Source: Oscillospiraceae bacterium
GTDB lineage: Bacteria; Bacillota; Clostridia; Oscillospirales; Oscillospiraceae
DNA length: 10,388 bases
Direction of reading: 5' to 3'
NCBI GenBank assembly: GCA_020025575.1
Contig: JAHHRW010000026.1
Coordinates: 1 to 10,388, forward strand
Shown here one piece after another: positions 6,860 through 10,388 of the stretch. Every line of letters starts with the position of its first letter. Positions within the stretch are counted from its first letter, which is position 1. The notes beneath the pieces were generated by a model. It was not told the origin of the DNA. It saw nothing but the letters and a program-made list of their open reading frames with translations, and did not search any database. A program made the translations under genes and the position numbers.

Positions 6860-7144
6860 ATGGAAAACGAAGAAATGCTGGAAGAAGAGGCCACCATCAT
6901 CAGCCTGACCGATGAAGAAGGCAACGAAGTGGAATTTGAACTCATTGATTCTGTGGATTATGAGAATGCAGAATACCTGATTATGCTGCCCCCCGATGAC
7001 GAGGCTGCGGAAGTTGTCATTCTGGAGGTCGAGCCTCACGCTGATGGTTCTGAATCCTACGTGACCGTCAATGATGAAGGCACCCTGAATGCCGTATATG
7101 GGATTTTCAAGGAGCGGTTCAAGGACATTTTTACCTTTGAATAA
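6860..7144 (+). CDS. DUF1292 domain protein
   Basis: A small acidic cytoplasmic protein of 94 residues and unknown function. The sequence matches DUF1292, a family widespread in Firmicutes: TIISLTDEEGNEVEFELIDSVDYENAEYLIMLPPDD, then a strand-rich middle ending EVVILEVEP and a C-terminal helix (AVYGIFKERFKDIF). The start is secured by AGGAGG 7 bases before the ATG and by a near-consensus promoter, which suggests steady strong expression. In many Firmicutes this family lies near Holliday-junction resolvase or alanyl-tRNA synthetase genes; that context is absent here. It is a single-gene unit ended by a strong hairpin. Confidence 0.9.
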   Translation: MENEEMLEEEATIISLTDEEGNEVEFELIDSVDYENAEYLIMLPPDDEAAEVVILEVEPHADGSESYVTVNDEGTLNAVYGIFKERFKDIFTFE

Positions 7145-7148
7145 AGGC

Positions 7149-7178
7149 AATGAGCGTACCCAAATGGGTACGCTCATT
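7149..7178. terminator. Bidirectional terminator between DUF1292 and the DivIVA-like gene
   Basis: A perfect 13-base-pair stem (7149-7161 with 7166-7178) and an AAAT loop. On the plus strand it is followed by a T-rich tract (TTTTCTC). On the minus strand the tail is GCCTTTATT. It lies 4 bases from the stop of both convergent genes, so it probably serves both. Confidence 0.88.
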
Positions 7179-7181
7179 TTC

Positions 7182-7793
7182 TCAGTCTTTTTCAGGACGA
7201 ATGGATGCAATTGCAACGGCAGAATTTGCAAGTTCCGTCTTGCTTTCGGCAATTGTTTCCTGCAGCGCAGACAAATTCTGCAGAATCAATTCTTCCAGAT
7301 CACAAATCTTACCGGTGGCATTTTCCAAACACACTGAGGTGTCTGCAAGAGTGGCACAAGCCTTATCAAACATCTGATTTACCTGCTCTCTGGCACGGCG
7401 CTCTACACTTTCGGCACGACGATAGGCATTCAGTTCTTCCGCCAGTCGAGCTGCATCATTCTTGGGTTGGCATGCATTGGCAGCAGAGGGCACAACCTTT
7501 TTCTTCTCGCTCTCCAGCTCCTCTTCCAACAGTTCGATTTGAATGTCACGCTCAGAAAGCTGCTCCTTCAGCGCATCCACCTGCTGACGCAGCTGCTCCA
7601 ATTCAGAAGACGCTTCTTTCTCCTGCTGCACCTGCATCTGCAGCTCATCCCGTTCCTGCTGCAGCTGAGCTACCTCAGTATTCAATTGATTGATCTTGGT
7701 TTCATGCTTGTTGGTAATATACGCAATGTAATTGACTACATCTTCACGATTGAATCCGTTTAACGCACTGCGGAAATTCTGGGGTGCTGCCAT
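7182..7793 (-). CDS. DivIVA-like coiled-coil protein
   Basis: A 203-residue protein with a DivIVA-type N-terminus (FRSALNGFNREDVVNYIAYI, residues 7-26) followed by a long, glutamate- and glutamine-rich heptad region (about 30-100), a short break with VPSAANACQP, and a second helical part to the end. DivIVA-family proteins assemble at curved membranes such as cell poles and septa and recruit partners; whether this one binds membrane or acts in division is inference. It is best called a DivIVA-domain protein rather than DivIVA itself, since it is not next to the ylm/sep cluster. The ATG at 7793 is chosen because a full AGGAGG lies 7 bases upstream; a longer frame to 7874 would run through the promoter. 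It is a single-gene unit. Confidence 0.75.
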   Translation of the reverse strand: MAAPQNFRSALNGFNREDVVNYIAYITNKHETKINQLNTEVAQLQQERDELQMQVQQEKEASSELEQLRQQVDALKEQLSERDIQIELLEEELESEKKKVVPSAANACQPKNDAARLAEELNAYRRAESVERRAREQVNQMFDKACATLADTSVCLENATGKICDLEELILQNLSALQETIAESKTELANSAVAIASIRPEKD

Positions 7794-7808
7794 ATTCGTT
7801 CCTCCTAA

Positions 7809-7831
7809 GGCAAACTTTTGAAACTTTTGCC
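7809..7831. repeat. Imperfect palindrome in the DivIVA-like leader
   Basis: A 23-base near-palindrome with arms GGCAAA and TTTGCC, two central mismatches per side and inner TTT/AAA pairing. Read another way, it holds CAAAAGTTT twice in tandem. It lies between the promoter and the ribosome binding site of the DivIVA-like gene, so it could be an operator or a weak RNA hairpin. No known regulator site is recognised. Confidence 0.4.
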
Positions 7832-7845
7832 CTAATTTTTTGTAT

Positions 7846-7874
7846 ATTGTAGCACACGCACGAATGAAATACAA
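7846..7874 (-). promoter_or_regulatory. Promoter of the DivIVA-like gene
   Basis: On the minus strand TACAAT (7846-7851) with an upstream TG (extended -10), a 17-base spacer and TTGTAT (7869-7874), a three-of-six -35. The predicted transcript begins near 7839, about 45 bases before the ATG. Confidence 0.65.
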
Positions 7875-7924
7875 CTCTTTTGAAAGCCCGCAGATCCTGC
7901 TGACAGCGATTTTGGTTTTTACTC

Positions 7925-7953
7925 TTTACAAAAAAGAGAAACGATGCTATAAT
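7925..7953 (+). promoter_or_regulatory. Promoter of tRNA-Arg
   Basis: TTTACA (7925-7930), a 17-base spacer and a perfect TATAAT (7948-7953). The tRNA begins 18 bases after the -10, leaving a leader of about 11 bases for RNase P to remove. Confidence 0.85.
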
Positions 7954-7971
7954 ACTCAGGTATTTATAGAT

Positions 7972-8047
7972 GCGCCGGTGGCTCAATGGATAGAGCATCG
8001 GATTCCGGTTCCGAGGGTTGGGGGTTCGAGTCCCTTCCGGCGTACCA
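7972..8047 (+). tRNA. tRNA-Arg(CCG)
   Basis: A 76-base cloverleaf with the CCA end encoded. The acceptor stem is GCGCCGG with CCGGCGT, including a G1-U72 wobble pair; the D stem is GCTC/GAGC; the anticodon stem is TCGGA/TCCGA around the loop TTCCGGT, giving anticodon CCG for codon CGG; the T arm carries TTCGAGT with two G-U pairs near its base. It is a single transcription unit with its own promoter and terminator. Confidence 0.96.
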
Positions 8048-8048
8048 A

Positions 8049-8081
8049 AAAAGCTGTTATCCCACCGGGATAACAGCTTTT
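8049..8081 (+). terminator. Terminator of tRNA-Arg
   Basis: A 15-base-pair perfect stem (8049-8063 with 8067-8081, core GCTGTTATCCC) begins one base after the tRNA CCA end. It runs into a T-rich tract (TTTTCTTTT) on the plus strand. Confidence 0.9.
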
Positions 8082-8110
8082 CTTTTATCCACTAATATAG
8101 AAGAAATAGA

Positions 8111-8144
8111 AAAAGGAAACACCTGACATCAGGTGTTTCCTTTT
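8111..8144 (-). terminator. Terminator of tRNA-Ala
   Basis: Perfect 16-base arms (core GGAAACACCTGA) around 8127-8128, realistically a tetraloop on a 15-pair stem. On the minus strand it is followed by TTTTTCTATTTCTT, so it best serves the leftward tRNA-Ala. It could also back up the tRNA-Arg terminator. Confidence 0.85.
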
Positions 8145-8158
8145 CTGCGATACAACGC

Positions 8159-8234
8159 TGGTGGATCTGAAGGGGATCGAACCCTCGACCTCACGGATGC
8201 GAACCGTGCACTCTCCCAGCTGAGCTACAGACCC
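8159..8234 (-). tRNA. tRNA-Ala(CGC)
   Basis: A 76-base cloverleaf on the minus strand with encoded CCA. The acceptor stem GGGTCTG/CAGATCC contains the G3-U70 wobble pair that defines alanine identity, with discriminator A73. The anticodon stem CACGG/CCGTG encloses TTCGCAT, giving anticodon CGC (positions 8199-8201) for codon GCG. The T arm has the standard TTCGATC loop. Confidence 0.96.
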
Positions 8235-8246
8235 ATGGTTACCGCT

Positions 8247-8275
8247 ATTATACTCCCGGGTTTTTCCCCTGTCAA
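8247..8275 (-). promoter_or_regulatory. Perfect consensus promoter of tRNA-Ala
   Basis: On the minus strand TTGACA (8270-8275), a 17-base spacer and TATAAT (8247-8252), matching the SigA consensus at all twelve positions. Only 12 bases separate the -10 from the mature tRNA, so the leader is about 5 bases. Confidence 0.93.
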
Positions 8276-8278
8276 GAC

Positions 8279-8307
8279 TTCCGCTTTAACCTCTTTTATG
8301 CTATAAT
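8279..8307 (+). promoter_or_regulatory. Promoter of tex
   Basis: A perfect TATAAT (8302-8307) preceded by TG and one base makes an extended -10. The -35 region 17 bases upstream is weak (TTCCGC). It lies 3 bases from the -35 of the divergent tRNA-Ala promoter. The start site would be near 8314, shortly before AAAGGAG at 8321-8327. Confidence 0.75.
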
Positions 8308-8334
8308 ACGAATCCGTTTGAAAGGAGCGAGCCT

Positions 8335-10388
8335 ATGAATACCATCGCTGAAATTTTATCCCAAGAGCTGGGACAAAAGCAAGAATACATCGAAAATGTC
8401 ATCGCCCTGATTGATGAAGGAAACACCATTCCCTTCATTGCCCGTTACCGCAAAGAGCAACACGGTGCTATGGACGATACGGTACTGCGCACACTGGAAA
8501 CACGGCTGAACTATCTGCGCGGTTTGGAACAGCGTCGTCAGGAGGTCAAAAACTCCATTGAGAACCAAGGCAAGCTGACCGAGGAACTGATTGCTGCCAT
8601 TGATCATGCCACGACACTTTCTGAGGTGGAGGATCTATACCGTCCCTATAAACAAAAACGCCGCACCCGTGGCACCATTGCCCGTGAGAAAGGGCTGGAA
8701 CCTTTGGCTGCCGCTATTTTTGCCCAAGACGGCAAAGATCCTGCCGTTTTGGCGCAGGATTATATTGACCCTGAAAAGGGCGTAGAAACCGCTGAGGATG
8801 CTCTATCTGGCGCATCGGATATCATTGCTGAGGATCTGTCCGATGACCCTGCCATCCGAAAAGATCTGCGCAATCTGTTCCATCGCCGGGGCGTTCTGAC
8901 CTGTAAAGCGGGCGATCCAGAGGCCGAAAGCGTCTATCGCCTGTATTATGATTTCTCAACGCCCATTAGTCGACTGATGGATCACCAGATTCTTGCCATA
9001 AACCGTGGAGAAAAAGAGGATTTCCTGAAGGTATCCGTGGCACTTCCCGGAAACGAAGGACAGGCCCTCGTCTGTCGTGCTGCCCTAAAGCCCATTGCTC
9101 AGGTTTCGGCCTTTGTCCGTGCCGCAGCAGAAGATGCGTACGACCGTCTGATTTTCCCCAGCGTCAGCCGTGAGATTCGTGCAGAGCTGACCGACCGTGC
9201 CAGCGCTGGCGCAATTCATAATTTTGCACTGAATCTGAAACCCCTGTTGATGCAGCCGCCTGTTAAGGGATTTGTGACCATGGGCTTAGATCCCGGATAC
9301 CGCAACGGCTGTAAAGTGGCAGTTGTAGATGGTACCGGCAAGGTTCTTGCCACTTCCGTGGTGTACCCCACCTTCTCCCAGCGCAAAAAAGAAGAGGCCA
9401 TCGCAACGCTGTCAGCCCTTATGAAAAAACACGGCGTACAGCATATTGCCATCGGCAACGGCACCGCATCCAGAGAGACCGAAGCTATGACGGTGGAGCT
9501 GCTGCGTTCCTTCCCCAATGCAAGCTATGCCATTGTCAACGAGGCCGGCGCATCCGTTTACTCTGCCTCTCCTCTGGCCGCAGAAGAATTTCCGGAGTTC
9601 GATGTAAACCTGAGAAGTGCCGTGTCCATCGCCCGACGTCTGCAAGACCCCCTAGCTGAATTGGTTAAGATTGACCCCAAAGCCATCGGCGTCGGTCAGT
9701 ATCAGCACGATTGCCCCCAAAAGGAGCTGACAGAGGCGCTGGATGCTGTCGTGGAAGACTGCGTTAACGCTGTGGGCGTTGACCTGAACACCGCAAGTGC
9801 AAGTCTCCTTCGTCAAGTTTCCGGGTTAACTGCCACCACTGCAAAGAATATTGTCACCTACCGGGAAGAAAACGGCCCCTTTACCTCCCGTGCGCAGATT
9901 AAGAAGGTACCAAAGCTTGGACCGAAAGCCTACGAGCAGTGTGCCGGTTTCCTGCGCGTCCCGGAAAGCAAGGAAATCTTGGACAACACCGGTGTCCATC
10001 CAGAATCCTACGCCGCTGCAAAGACCCTGCTCAGTCTATGCGGTTACGACAAGAAGGACATCCCCGGCGGTTTGGCCGACCTGAACCAGAAAATGGAGCA
10101 GACCGGCATCGATACTCTGGCGCAGGCCTGTAACGTGGGTAAGCCCACGCTGCTGGATATCGCCAAGGAACTGCAAAAGCCCGGCCGTGACCCCCGTGAG
10201 GACCTTCCGGCCCCCATCCTGCGTAAGGACGTGCTGGAGCTGAAGGATCTGAAACCCGGCATGGTTTTGACCGGAACGGTGCGCAATGTGATTGATTTTG
10301 GCGCATTTGTGGATATCGGCGTCCATCAGGATGGGTTGGTCCACATCTCCCAGATTGCCCCCCGCCGCATCAAGCATCCCAGCGAGGT
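8335..10388 (+). CDS. tex: Tex-family S1 RNA-binding protein (right end cut off)
   Basis: Tex proteins are cytoplasmic nucleic-acid-binding factors linked to transcription; bacterial members also affect toxin expression and stress survival. The visible 684 codons contain the family's domains in order: the helical Tex N-terminal region with IPFIARYRKE (about 32-41) and VEDLYRPYKQKRRT (about 99-112), the YqgF/RNase H-like domain starting at GLDPGYRNG (about 317-325), a helix-hairpin-helix part with NTASASLLRQVSGL and KVPKLGPKAYEQCAGFLRV (about 485-540), and the start of the S1 domain (GMVLTGTVRNVIDFGAFVDIG, from about 642). Full-length Tex is usually 700-780 residues, so only part of S1 and the tail is missing. 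AGGAG 7 bases before the ATG supports the start. The frame is open to the window edge with no interruption. Confidence 0.96.
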   Translation, partial: MNTIAEILSQELGQKQEYIENVIALIDEGNTIPFIARYRKEQHGAMDDTVLRTLETRLNYLRGLEQRRQEVKNSIENQGKLTEELIAAIDHATTLSEVEDLYRPYKQKRRTRGTIAREKGLEPLAAAIFAQDGKDPAVLAQDYIDPEKGVETAEDALSGASDIIAEDLSDDPAIRKDLRNLFHRRGVLTCKAGDPEAESVYRLYYDFSTPISRLMDHQILAINRGEKEDFLKVSVALPGNEGQALVCRAALKPIAQVSAFVRAAAEDAYDRLIFPSVSREIRAELTDRASAGAIHNFALNLKPLLMQPPVKGFVTMGLDPGYRNGCKVAVVDGTGKVLATSVVYPTFSQRKKEEAIATLSALMKKHGVQHIAIGNGTASRETEAMTVELLRSFPNASYAIVNEAGASVYSASPLAAEEFPEFDVNLRSAVSIARRLQDPLAELVKIDPKAIGVGQYQHDCPQKELTEALDAVVEDCVNAVGVDLNTASASLLRQVSGLTATTAKNIVTYREENGPFTSRAQIKKVPKLGPKAYEQCAGFLRVPESKEILDNTGVHPESYAAAKTLLSLCGYDKKDIPGGLADLNQKMEQTGIDTLAQACNVGKPTLLDIAKELQKPGRDPREDLPAPILRKDVLELKDLKPGMVLTGTVRNVIDFGAFVDIGVHQDGLVHISQIAPRRIKHPSE

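Noticed and set aside
6725..7252. Upstream extension of the minus-strand Nudix frame, open antisense across the DUF1292 gene
   Set aside because: The conserved Nudix sequence starts at the ATG at 6724. The extension has no family resemblance and runs opposite to a well-supported gene with its own promoter and ribosome site.
7794..7874. Longer DivIVA-like protein starting at 7874
   Set aside because: The added segment would run through the predicted promoter and leader. AGGAGG supports the ATG at 7793, which starts just before the DivIVA-type N-terminus.
8049..8144. Two nearby long inverted repeats considered as a mobile-element remnant or CRISPR-like repeat
   Set aside because: Their sequences are unrelated. 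Each sits directly behind a tRNA gene with a T-rich tail on the matching strand, so they are ordinary terminators.

Overview
The window looks like chromosomal DNA of a moderate-GC, endospore-lineage Firmicute in class Clostridia. I would guess an Oscillospiraceae- or Butyricicoccaceae-type gut anaerobe, but the species cannot be read from the sequence. The reasons are a GerA-family spore germination operon, strong AGGAGG ribosome binding sites, consensus SigA-type promoters, a DUF1292 protein, a DivIVA-like protein and a clostridial-type cysteine desulfurase ending in a GSACAKGxxSHVL active-site loop.

Layout, left to right. (1) Positions 66-2855, minus strand: a three-gene germination operon read leftward in the order GerAA, a short GerAC-like protein, and a GerAB-like permease. 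The genes overlap and are probably translationally coupled. A strong leftward promoter overlaps the end of the last gene and must drive something beyond the left edge. (2) Positions 2914-6150, plus strand: a housekeeping operon of a Nudix hydrolase (ADP-ribose pyrophosphatase type), mnmE and a cysteine desulfurase, opened by an extended -10 promoter with an inverted repeat around it and closed by a long hairpin terminator. (3) Positions 6221-7144: a second Nudix hydrolase (minus) and a DUF1292 protein (plus), expressed divergently from back-to-back promoters. (4) Positions 7149-7874: a shared terminator hairpin and a DivIVA-like coiled-coil gene (minus). (5) Positions 7925-8275: two convergent single tRNA genes, tRNA-Arg(CCG) on plus and tRNA-Ala(CGC) on minus, each with its own near-consensus promoter and terminator. 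(6) From 8335 to the right edge: tex, a Tex-family S1 RNA-binding protein, cut off inside its S1 domain.

How the parts fit. The germination trio would form an inner-spore-membrane germinant receptor. MnmE and a cysteine desulfurase both feed wobble-uridine tRNA modification (the mnm5 and s2 groups of mnm5s2U34), so the middle operon may have a translation-quality theme. DUF1292, DivIVA-like, tRNA and tex genes are ordinary core or housekeeping loci. I see no CRISPR array, insertion sequence, phage gene, defence gene or attachment site, and no new multi-gene system. The most unusual items are the reduced, non-lipidated GerAC-like protein and several compact promoter arrangements. No stretch longer than 300 bases lacks a gene or RNA.
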